A stretch of DNA of 7,465 nucleotides from an uncultured Eubacteriales bacterium (GTDB lineage: Bacteria > Bacillota > Clostridia > Christensenellales > Borkfalkiaceae). The translations under genes were made by a program, and so were the position numbers. Every line of letters starts with the position of its first letter. Within the stretch, counting starts at the first letter, position 1. The stretch is from contig UQHL01000043.1 of the NCBI GenBank assembly GCA_900540805.1, forward strand, positions 1 through 7,465. Reading direction: 5' to 3'. Under the pieces are notes generated by a model. The model did no database searches. It was not told the origin of the DNA and saw only the letters and a program-made list of their open reading frames with translations. Below, one piece after another: positions 1 through 5,107 of the stretch.

Positions 1-7
1 GTATTAT

Positions 8-20
8 CCCCTTTTAGGGG
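8..20. repeat. short CCCCT/AGGGG hairpin at left contig edge
   Basis: A 5-bp perfect inverted repeat (CCCCT at 8-12, AGGGG at 16-20) with a 3-nt TTT loop lies within 20 bases of the window start. No T-run follows it on either strand, so it is a poor intrinsic terminator. Together with the stronger hairpin at 28-49 it forms a two-hairpin block next to the contig break. It may be part of a dispersed repeat or of an insertion-sequence end. A stem this short could also be chance. Confidence 0.4.
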
Positions 21-27
21 TTATGCA

Positions 28-49
28 AACCACCAGTTTACTGGTGGTT
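28..49. repeat. 9-bp perfect hairpin downstream of rluB
   Basis: AACCACCAG (28-36) and CTGGTGGTT (41-49) are perfect reverse complements around a TTTA loop. The hairpin begins 4 bases past the rluB stop codon in the direction of rluB transcription. On the minus strand only three Ts follow the stem before the sequence becomes mixed, so it could be a weak or factor-assisted terminator, or a 3'-end stabiliser. A pair of short hairpins without a U-tract is also the look of the structured ends of IS200/IS605-family elements. That reading is inference, because no transposase lies in the window. Confidence 0.6.
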
Positions 50-53
50 ATGA

Positions 54-758
54 TTATAAATTTTTAAGATAAGCGACCTCTTCCTCGGTCAAAGTCCTCA
101 CCTCGCCGCGGTCGAGTCCGCTCAACGTAAGATCGGCGAGCTTCACCCGTTTGAGAAAATCCACATTGCGGCCGATCGCCTCAAACATGCGCCGCACCTG
201 CCTGTTCTTTCCCTCCGTAATCGTAACGTGCACTTTCGTATATGCCTTGTTGGTTTCGACGATATGCGCCTTGCACTTTTTCGTCATAACGCCGTCCAGC
301 TCGATCCCCGACCGAATGCGGTTGAGGTCTTTTTCCGTCATTGTCCCTTCAATCCGAGCGAGGTAAGTTTTAGGAATTTCATTTTTCGGATGCGTCAGGC
401 GGTAGGCTAAATCTCCGTCGTTGGTCAATATCAAAAGCCCCTCGGTGGCGTAATCCAGCCGCCCTACGGGAAATACCCGTCCCGCGCCCGCGGGAAGCAG
501 ATCGACCACCGTCTTACGCCCCCGATCGTCGGCCGCCGTACAAAGGATTCCCTTCGGTTTGTTCATGAGATAATATTCGGGCTTTTTTTCCGCCCTCTCC
601 AACGGTTTATCGTCGATGCTGACTTCGTCCTCGTCGGAGACGTCCGTACCCAGCGAAGCGGTCTGCCCGTTGATTTTTATTCTGCCCGCCGCGACCATTG
701 CGTCCGCATGACGCCTGCTTGCGACCCCGTTCTCCGCCAAAAATTTGTTTATTCTCAT
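54..758 (-). CDS. rluB: 23S rRNA pseudouridine synthase, RluB/RsuA family
   Basis: This 234-aa protein is a complete member of the RsuA/RluB/E/F family, which converts specific uridines in large-subunit rRNA to pseudouridine in the cytoplasm. Residues 1-48 are an S4 RNA-binding domain (MRINKFLAENGVASRR start). The catalytic domain follows, with the NKPKG segment (66-70), the GRLDYATEGLLILTNDG motif carrying catalytic Asp102, KTYLARIEG (130-138) and the C-terminal GKNRQVRRM motif (183-191). Length is typical. The ATG is supported by AGAAGG (766-771), 7 nt upstream. It starts 28 nt after the upstream carboxypeptidase gene and is the last gene of the cluster; a candidate promoter lies inside the end of that upstream gene. 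In Clostridia this gene commonly closes the scpAB-ytfJ-dacF neighbourhood. RluB is favoured over its paralogues by this context; the exact target uridine is not provable here. Confidence 0.93.
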   Translation of the reverse strand: MRINKFLAENGVASRRHADAMVAAGRIKINGQTASLGTDVSDEDEVSIDDKPLERAEKKPEYYLMNKPKGILCTAADDRGRKTVVDLLPAGAGRVFPVGRLDYATEGLLILTNDGDLAYRLTHPKNEIPKTYLARIEGTMTEKDLNRIRSGIELDGVMTKKCKAHIVETNKAYTKVHVTITEGKNRQVRRMFEAIGRNVDFLKRVKLADLTLSGLDRGEVRTLTEEEVAYLKNL

Positions 759-786
759 CCGTATGCCTTCTTCTTGAATTTTACCT

Positions 787-1872
787 TTATAGTTTATATA
801 AATTTCTCGAAAAAAGCAACCGATTTATAAGATATATTTTGATTTGTCCGATAATTTCATCGTTTTTTCCCATTGCGCCCATTTCCTCGCGTGAAATGAT
901 CTCCATTTTGAGATGCAGCTGTTCTTCGGGGAGCAACGGATAGTAAAGATCCTCTTTCGTATATCCCGCTGCGGTTTTTCCTTTTACCTTCACCCGGACG
1001 GGCGTATCTGCGCCGAGAATACGCACGTTTTCATAGGCGGCGAACGCTTCGTCGAGAAGCTGCTGCGAACGTTCGTACATCGGGGAACAGTTCAAAACGG
1101 TACAAACCAGCGTCATGCCCTCCTTTTCGGCGGCCGAGACGAGACAGCGCCCCGCCTGTTTGGTATAGCCCGTCTTTATGCCGACCGCGCCCTCGTAGTT
1201 TTTCAGCATCTTATTCTTATTTGCCCAATTGCGCGGTTGATAATATCTCGTGCCGACGATTTGGCGGAAAGCGTCGTTCTGCATGGCGTAACACGCGATG
1301 AGGTTGAGATCCCGCGCCGTGGTGTAATGTCCTTCGAGGGGCAGACCGTGCGGGTTTTTGAAGCAGCTTTCCAGCGCGCCCGCTTTTTGCGCGGTTTCAT
1401 TCATGCGCTGCGCAAAAGCGTCGATACTGCCGCTCGTATGCAGAGCCAATGCCTCGGCGCAATCGTTTCCCGAACGGAGCATGAGACCGTACAACAGATC
1501 CTCCACGCTGTACGTGTCCCCGCTTTTGAGATAGACGCTGGAGCCCTCTACCCCCGCCGCTTGGGGAGGAATTTCAAATTCTTCCTTGACGTCCTCGCAG
1601 TTTTCCAAAACCGTGACGGCCGTGAGTATCTTCGTGGTGCTCGCCATGGGAAGCCTGGCTTCCCCGTTGCGCTCGTATAAAATCCTGCGTGAATTCGCTT
1701 CCATGACGCATTCCGCACGGGCGGGCGCGACGCCGTTCTTTGCCGTTTCCGCCGAAGCGGGCGCGGCGGGATGAACGACGGCCACACAATAAGCCGCAAG
1801 TAAAAATCCGCATAAGAATCTGAAACGGCGCGGCTTGACCTCCGTTTCGGACAGATATAATTCCTTTCCCAT
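787..1872 (-). CDS. D-alanyl-D-alanine carboxypeptidase (DacF-like, S11 family)
   Basis: This 361-aa exported serine peptidase of the penicillin-binding S11 family removes the terminal D-Ala from peptidoglycan pentapeptides outside the membrane. A signal peptide covers about residues 16-41 (hydrophobic FLCGFLLAAYCVAVV, then an ASA cleavage site). All three active-site motifs are present: STTK (Ser78-Lys81), SGN (134-136) and KTG (233-235). A PBP5_C-type beta domain fills about 285-358. The protein ends soon after that domain with no amphipathic anchor helix, unlike the second carboxypeptidase in this window. The ATG lies 1 nt after the ytfJ TGA and has no Shine-Dalgarno sequence of its own, so translation is probably coupled to ytfJ. 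Its place after ytfJ matches DacF of sporulating Bacillota, but a vegetative role is equally possible, so no firm symbol is given. The usual spmA and spmB neighbours are absent before rluB. Confidence 0.93.
   Translation of the reverse strand: MGKELYLSETEVKPRRFRFLCGFLLAAYCVAVVHPAAPASAETAKNGVAPARAECVMEANSRRILYERNGEARLPMASTTKILTAVTVLENCEDVKEEFEIPPQAAGVEGSSVYLKSGDTYSVEDLLYGLMLRSGNDCAEALALHTSGSIDAFAQRMNETAQKAGALESCFKNPHGLPLEGHYTTARDLNLIACYAMQNDAFRQIVGTRYYQPRNWANKNKMLKNYEGAVGIKTGYTKQAGRCLVSAAEKEGMTLVCTVLNCSPMYERSQQLLDEAFAAYENVRILGADTPVRVKVKGKTAAGYTKEDLYYPLLPEEQLHLKMEIISREEMGAMGKNDEIIGQIKIYLINRLLFSRNLYKL
791..819 (-). promoter_or_regulatory. candidate sigma-A promoter for rluB inside the dac 3' end
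   Basis: On the minus strand TTGCTT (814-819) is followed after 17 nt by TAAACT (791-796), which matches four of six bases of the consensus -10. An overlapping TATAAA at 15-nt spacing is an alternative -10. Both lie within the last codons of the carboxypeptidase gene (1872-787). The same TTGCTTTTT box precedes the M50 and lysA genes at the same spacing, which raises confidence. The -10 is weak, and rluB may be transcribed mainly by read-through. Confidence 0.4.
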
Positions 1873-1873
1873 G

Positions 1874-2245
1874 TCAGTTTTTTGCCGTGATGTTCTGGAC
1901 GATTTCGCTCGCCTTTTCGATCAGATTGTCCATGGGCTGGTCGGTAATGCGGATCATGCGGCAGGTCTTGCCGTCGTCTATGATAAAGCCCATGGGCTTC
2001 ATGCTGACAACCGAACCGCTGCCCCCCGCGAAAGGCATGGAGTCCGTTTCCTTCACTACTTTTACGTCCCCGTATTCGCCGCCTCCCGAGAGACAGCCCA
2101 TCGTCACCTTGGAAAAAGGTATCACCTGAAATCCGCTTGCCGTTATAATGGGTTTTCCGACGACGGTATCCACGTCGGCAAGTTGATTGAGCGTTACGAC
2201 CGAAGAATCGATCAGGTTGTTGATTTTTTTGTTTTTCTCTGCCAT
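1874..2245 (-). CDS. ytfJ: YtfJ/GerW family sporulation-associated protein
   Basis: This 123-aa protein belongs to the Spore_YtfJ family, whose Bacillus subtilis member (GerW) is made in the forespore and is needed for normal germination. The biochemical role is unknown. Family signatures are a short N-terminal helix (residues 7-24), DVDTVVGKPI (24-33), VIPFSKV (41-47), a glycine-rich turn (SGGGEYGD, 53-60), and GGSGSVVSMKPMGFII (74-89), then a C-terminal helix. It has no signal peptide or membrane segment and is slightly shorter than the Bacillus protein (about 150 aa). It overlaps the DUF2953 gene by 34 nt and is followed after 1 nt by the carboxypeptidase start, so the three are probably one translational unit. 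The ATG is the only plausible start, because an in-frame TAA lies 9 nt upstream. Its presence suggests sporulation ancestry but does not prove sporulation. Confidence 0.92.
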   Translation of the reverse strand: MAEKNKKINNLIDSSVVTLNQLADVDTVVGKPIITASGFQVIPFSKVTMGCLSGGGEYGDVKVVKETDSMPFAGGSGSVVSMKPMGFIIDDGKTCRMIRITDQPMDNLIEKASEIVQNITAKN

Positions 2246-2766
2246 AAACTTTTAATTTTCTCCTTCAGAAATTTCAAAAGGGCGCAAAGCAAAATAAACA
2301 GGTTGAAAAAAACGACGAGATTCATGGAAACCCGAAGTTCGTCCCCGTCCGTCAGCCATAAATTGTTTTCGACTTTTCCCCTCTGTCCGCCCGCCGCAAA
2401 GAAAACAGTCCTCAGGGCCGTATGGGCGAGCGAAACGGGAATGAGATATTCCGCACCCGTTTCCGTCGTCAAAGAAAAGGAAACGATGCGGAACGTCCGC
2501 GTAAACGAGAATTTCTTTCTCTCCGAATCCATTCCCGAATAGGGTTTAAGAATGGCCTTTTTGGGCGAGATATGCAACGCGATCCCGCCCGGATATGTGG
2601 TAACGTAACCGCCTATCAGCTTCAGCACCTTATACGCATACAGGGCAAACCCGAATTTTTTCCGATTCATATCGTAATGAATATCCACTTCCAGAAAGAT
2701 CGGAAAGAATAATAATATCGCCGTAAGAAGCGTGCCGACGGCGGCAAATAAAAGAAATCTGCCCAT
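2212..2766 (-). CDS. DUF2953 family membrane protein (YtfI-like)
   Basis: This 184-aa protein has one N-terminal membrane segment (about residues 3-25, GRFLLFAAVGTLLTAILLFF), then a mostly beta-rich middle part, a second hydrophobic segment near the C-terminus (about 148-166, NLVVFFNLFILLCALLKFL) and a lysine/arginine-rich tail. That layout and its position between scpB and ytfJ fit the DUF2953 family, whose Bacillus member YtfI precedes ytfJ. No catalytic motif is visible and the function is unknown; a partner role for YtfJ at the forespore membrane is inference. The only standard start codon is the ATG at 2766: upstream codons in frame contain no ATG, GTG or TTG before a stop. That ATG has no clear Shine-Dalgarno sequence and sits in the 3' arm of a 12-bp hairpin. 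The start follows scpB by 74 nt. Confidence 0.8.
   Translation of the reverse strand: MGRFLLFAAVGTLLTAILLFFPIFLEVDIHYDMNRKKFGFALYAYKVLKLIGGYVTTYPGGIALHISPKKAILKPYSGMDSERKKFSFTRTFRIVSFSLTTETGAEYLIPVSLAHTALRTVFFAAGGQRGKVENNLWLTDGDELRVSMNLVVFFNLFILLCALLKFLKEKIKSLWQRKTKKSTT
2260..2265 (-). promoter_or_regulatory. Shine-Dalgarno AAGGAG of ytfJ, unusually distant
   Basis: AAGGAG lies inside the DUF2953 coding sequence, 14 nt before the ytfJ ATG, where 5-9 nt is usual. An in-frame stop between the two rules out an upstream start in the same frame. The site may work inefficiently, or may serve mainly to hold ribosomes finishing DUF2953 nearby. Confidence 0.5.
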
Positions 2767-2786
2767 AACTACAATATGGGCAGATT
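2756..2786 (-). terminator. terminator-like hairpin over the DUF2953 start codon
   Basis: A 12-bp perfect inverted repeat, AATCTGCCCATA and TATGGGCAGATT in the mRNA sense, encloses a 7-nt loop. The 3' arm contains the DUF2953 ATG, and the arm runs into a U-rich stretch (TCTTTTATTT) that encodes residues 4-8. The shape is that of an intrinsic terminator or attenuator placed 54 nt after scpB. It could alternatively be a start-codon-sequestering mRNA element or a DNA operator. The structure is seen directly; its function is inferred. Confidence 0.55.
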
Positions 2787-2840
2787 GCGTGAAAGTATGT
2801 AATTTTTATCAAAGTTTCGATTAAAGCGCCGACTTTTGCG

Positions 2841-3539
2841 TCATTGTATTTTGATGATGCCGTCCTCGATGTCCTTGAGAAAATCGGGAAGCTCGAAGCC
2901 GTCCGACTCGGAAGAATGCTTCCCCTTCGGTTCGTCCTCCTCATGCAGCTCGGGATCTTTATCTGGATCATACACTTCCTTTTCGTAAAGGTAGCTGCTC
3001 GCCTCGTTCGCCGCATTGATTTCGGATATCTTCTGCATGAGCTCGTCGTAATCGGGCAGGTCTGCCAGAGATTTCAGCTTGAACCGTTTAAGGAAATTGT
3101 CCGTCGTGGCGTAAAGAATGGGTTTCCCCGGCACGTCTTTCCTTCCGCAGGGACAGATCATATCGAGGCTTTGCAGCGTAGTGATCGCATAATCGCTGTT
3201 GATGCCGCGGACAGCCTCCAGCTCGGTGCGCGTAATCGGCTGTTTATAGGCGATGATCGCCGCACATTCGAGAATCGTACGCGTAAACTCTTTTTCGCGT
3301 ATGGGATTGAGCACGGAGGCGATCGCCTCTTTGTACTCGGGATTGGTCGCAAACTGAAGCTTGTGATTGAAGGTGAGAAGCCGTATGCCGCAGTCGCCGT
3401 TGTATCTCTTTTCGAGGTGACGCACCGCGGTATCCATTTCCGCTTTCGTCAGCGACAGCTTTTCCCGAAGCACGTCCACGGGGACGGCGTTGCCCGAAGC
3501 GAAGAGAATCGCTTCAATTATATTCGTCAATTTCTCCAA
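2841..3539 (-). CDS. scpB: segregation and condensation protein ScpB
   Basis: This 232-aa protein is ScpB, the dimeric winged-helix (kite) subunit that binds ScpA in the SMC-ScpAB complex for chromosome organisation and segregation. The family core is clear: an N-terminal winged-helix region beginning LTNIIEAILFASGN (4-17), the diagnostic AIIAYKQPITRTELEAVRG (94-112) and GRKDVPGKPILYATTDNFL (132-150). A long acidic tail (about 185-232) extends beyond the core and is typically variable. The start is TTG at 3539: it has an excellent AGGAGG (3546-3551) at 6-nt spacing, and the encoded N-terminus aligns with the family. It overlaps the scpA 3' end by 26 nt, so synthesis of the two partners is coupled. 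Transcription may stop at the hairpin 54 nt downstream. Confidence 0.96.
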   Translation of the reverse strand: MEKLTNIIEAILFASGNAVPVDVLREKLSLTKAEMDTAVRHLEKRYNGDCGIRLLTFNHKLQFATNPEYKEAIASVLNPIREKEFTRTILECAAIIAYKQPITRTELEAVRGINSDYAITTLQSLDMICPCGRKDVPGKPILYATTDNFLKRFKLKSLADLPDYDELMQKISEINAANEASSYLYEKEVYDPDKDPELHEEDEPKGKHSSESDGFELPDFLKDIEDGIIKIQ

Positions 3540-4326
3540 TTTCTTCCTCCTCGTTCCTGTTCGGATTTTTCATAATGGTAATGGCAGAAAATATTTCGTC
3601 CTGCGTTACGATCAGAAGCTGATGTTTCAAAAGCTCTAAAAGCGCCTGAAAGGTCGTCACGATTTCCGATTTCGGCGCGTTTTCGTCGAAAAGTTCCTCA
3701 AACAGCACCTTTTCCTTTTCTTTCACGGTTTCCCGTATGTACGAAATCTTTTGAGGCACCGTATATAAATCGCGCGGGATTTCTCTCGCCGCGCCCGTCT
3801 CGCTCTTCAGGCCCTCGCGCTTGAGCATGAGCTTCGCAAAGGCCGAAAGAAGGCCGTCCAGCGTAAAGTCCTTGTATTTCACCTGCACGCTGCTGACGTC
3901 GCGGTCGGGTTCCTTGAAATAGTATCCCACCGTCTCCCGCTCCTTGAGCTTCTCCGCTTCTTCCTTGATCATCTGATACTCTTCCAGCGCGCGGATCAGA
4001 TCGCCTTGCGGGTCGTCGTCCTCTTCGTAATAATCGTCGAAGCCGTCGTCGGGCGGCGGCACGAGACTGCGCGCCTTGATATCGATAATGGTCGCCGCAA
4101 TATTCAGATAATCGCTGGCCTTGTCCATGTCGATATACGGCAGCCCCTTCATATACATCAGGAACTGCTCCGTGACCTGCGAAACGAAAATGTCCTTCAC
4201 CTCGATTTCCTGTTGTTTGATAAGATGCAACAAGAGGTCGAGCGGGCCTTCGAAATTGTCGAGCACCGTCGTGTAGTCCACTTCCGAATCGAAGTTTTTT
4301 ACCGATTCCACCGTAATTTTTTCCAC
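3514..4326 (-). CDS. scpA: segregation and condensation protein ScpA (kleisin)
   Basis: This 270-aa protein is ScpA, the kleisin that bridges the SMC heads and binds ScpB on the nucleoid. The N-terminal SMC-contact region carries the family hallmark FEGPLDLLLHLI (25-36) and the helix AATIIDIKARSLVP (77-90). A strongly acidic linker (93-108, rich in Asp and Glu) leads to a charged helix (about 110-131). The C-terminal winged-helix domain spans about 185-253, followed by a short acidic tail. Length is normal to slightly long. The start is GTG at 4326, supported by GAGGAG (4334-4339) 7 nt upstream; this site overlaps the stop codon of the M50 gene, leaving a 12-nt gap. The tight gap implies co-transcription with the M50 gene, and the 26-nt overlap with scpB implies coupled translation. 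Confidence 0.96.
   Translation of the reverse strand: MEKITVESVKNFDSEVDYTTVLDNFEGPLDLLLHLIKQQEIEVKDIFVSQVTEQFLMYMKGLPYIDMDKASDYLNIAATIIDIKARSLVPPPDDGFDDYYEEDDDPQGDLIRALEEYQMIKEEAEKLKERETVGYYFKEPDRDVSSVQVKYKDFTLDGLLSAFAKLMLKREGLKSETGAAREIPRDLYTVPQKISYIRETVKEKEKVLFEELFDENAPKSEIVTTFQALLELLKHQLLIVTQDEIFSAITIMKNPNRNEEEEIGEIDEYN
3546..3551 (-). promoter_or_regulatory. Shine-Dalgarno AGGAGG of scpB within scpA
   Basis: This perfect AGGAGG lies 6 nt before the scpB TTG start and decides that start. It is embedded in the scpA codons for a run of four glutamates (residues 259-262), so the same bases encode the ScpA tail and recruit ribosomes for ScpB. Confidence 0.85.
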
Positions 4327-4338
4327 GTTGTCTCTCCT

Positions 4339-5031
4339 CTATCTAAAAATCAAGCTCCAAAATTTTATGATGGGCCACCCTAAAACATTGGTGGCGAACC
4401 GCATGACGTAACCGAGAATGTCGAGATATCCGAAAAACGGTACGTAAAAGGCGAGACGCTGAGAGACAAAGCTCAAAAGTATAAGCCCCAACAGGATATA
4501 ATAACCGTAACGACGCAAAAACCAATATACTTTTCCATGTTTTTTATTCAGAGCATCGACCATGCGGAAGCCGTCGAGCGGATAAAAAGGAAGAAGATTG
4601 AAAATACAAAAGCTCAAAGAATAGGCAAACAAATAATAGGTAAACGAATTCAACAACACGTGCCCGTAGGTCGCCCCCCCTACGCCCGCCACAAGATATC
4701 TCCAAACCAGAAGATAGATGGGATAAAACAAAAACGCGGAAATATAGTTCATGATAATTCCCGCCGCGCTCGTCCAGAAGCTTCCGCTGCGATAATGCTT
4801 GAAATTGTTGGGGTTGACGGGCACGGGCTTCGCCCAGCCGAAGCCGGCCAAAGCAAACATGACGATCCCGAGCGGATCGAAATGCTTTACGGGGTTCAGC
4901 GTCATGCGGCCCGCCCATTTTGCCGTCGGATCGCCGCATTTATACGCGATAAAGGCATGCGAAAATTCGTGCAGCGTAATGACGACCATAACCGCAAGAA
5001 AGCTTGCGAGAAGAGATACTAAATAATCCAT
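4339..5031 (-). CDS. site-2 protease family zinc metalloprotease (M50)
   Basis: This 230-aa integral membrane protein is of the M50 (S2P, SpoIVFB/Rip-like) family, which cleaves substrates within the membrane. The zinc motif HEFSH (21-25) lies in the first membrane helix. The family's NPVKHFDPLG (46-55) and KPVPVNPNNFK (68-78) loop segments follow, and the third zinc ligand is Asp153 in LLPFYPLDGFRM. Four or more further hydrophobic segments are visible (about 90-112, 126-148, 178-192, 197-222). It lacks PDZ or CBS domains, so it belongs to the compact soluble-domain-free group. In the usual AGPxxN motif the proline is replaced (AGIIMN, 90-95), while Asn95 is kept. It starts 76 nt after lysA with its own promoter and runs directly into scpA. 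This placement before scpA is common in Clostridia. The substrate is unknown. Confidence 0.92.
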   Translation of the reverse strand: MDYLVSLLASFLAVMVVITLHEFSHAFIAYKCGDPTAKWAGRMTLNPVKHFDPLGIVMFALAGFGWAKPVPVNPNNFKHYRSGSFWTSAAGIIMNYISAFLFYPIYLLVWRYLVAGVGGATYGHVLLNSFTYYLFAYSLSFCIFNLLPFYPLDGFRMVDALNKKHGKVYWFLRRYGYYILLGLILLSFVSQRLAFYVPFFGYLDILGYVMRFATNVLGWPIIKFWSLIFR

Positions 5032-5037
5032 GAATTT

Positions 5038-5066
5038 ATTATACCTTTTTTTTATATAAAAAGCAA
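5038..5066 (-). promoter_or_regulatory. sigma-A promoter of the M50-scpA-scpB unit
   Basis: On the minus strand TTGCTT (5061-5066) is followed by a 17-nt AT-rich spacer and a perfect TATAAT (5038-5043). The -10 ends only 6 nt before the M50 ATG, so the predicted transcription start falls at or next to the start codon. Only a weak AAAGG, 12 nt away, could serve as a ribosome site, and it would lie upstream of the transcript. Confidence 0.7.
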
Positions 5067-5107
5067 GTGCGTGAAAGGAATTTTTTCCCGATTATGTCTT
5101 GAAACGT

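Noticed and set aside
913..1680. Long plus-strand open frame opposite the first carboxypeptidase
   Set aside because: It is the shadow of a gene with all three active-site motifs; it has no domain or ribosome site of its own.
1820..1850. GGAGGT inside the first carboxypeptidase gene, suggesting a later start
   Set aside because: No in-frame start codon lies at a useful distance, and a later start would cut into the signal peptide.
5070..5100. Possible terminator between lysA and the M50 gene (GGAA/TTCC with an AAAA loop)
   Set aside because: The stem is only 4 bp and has no U-run directly after it, so it is too weak to call.
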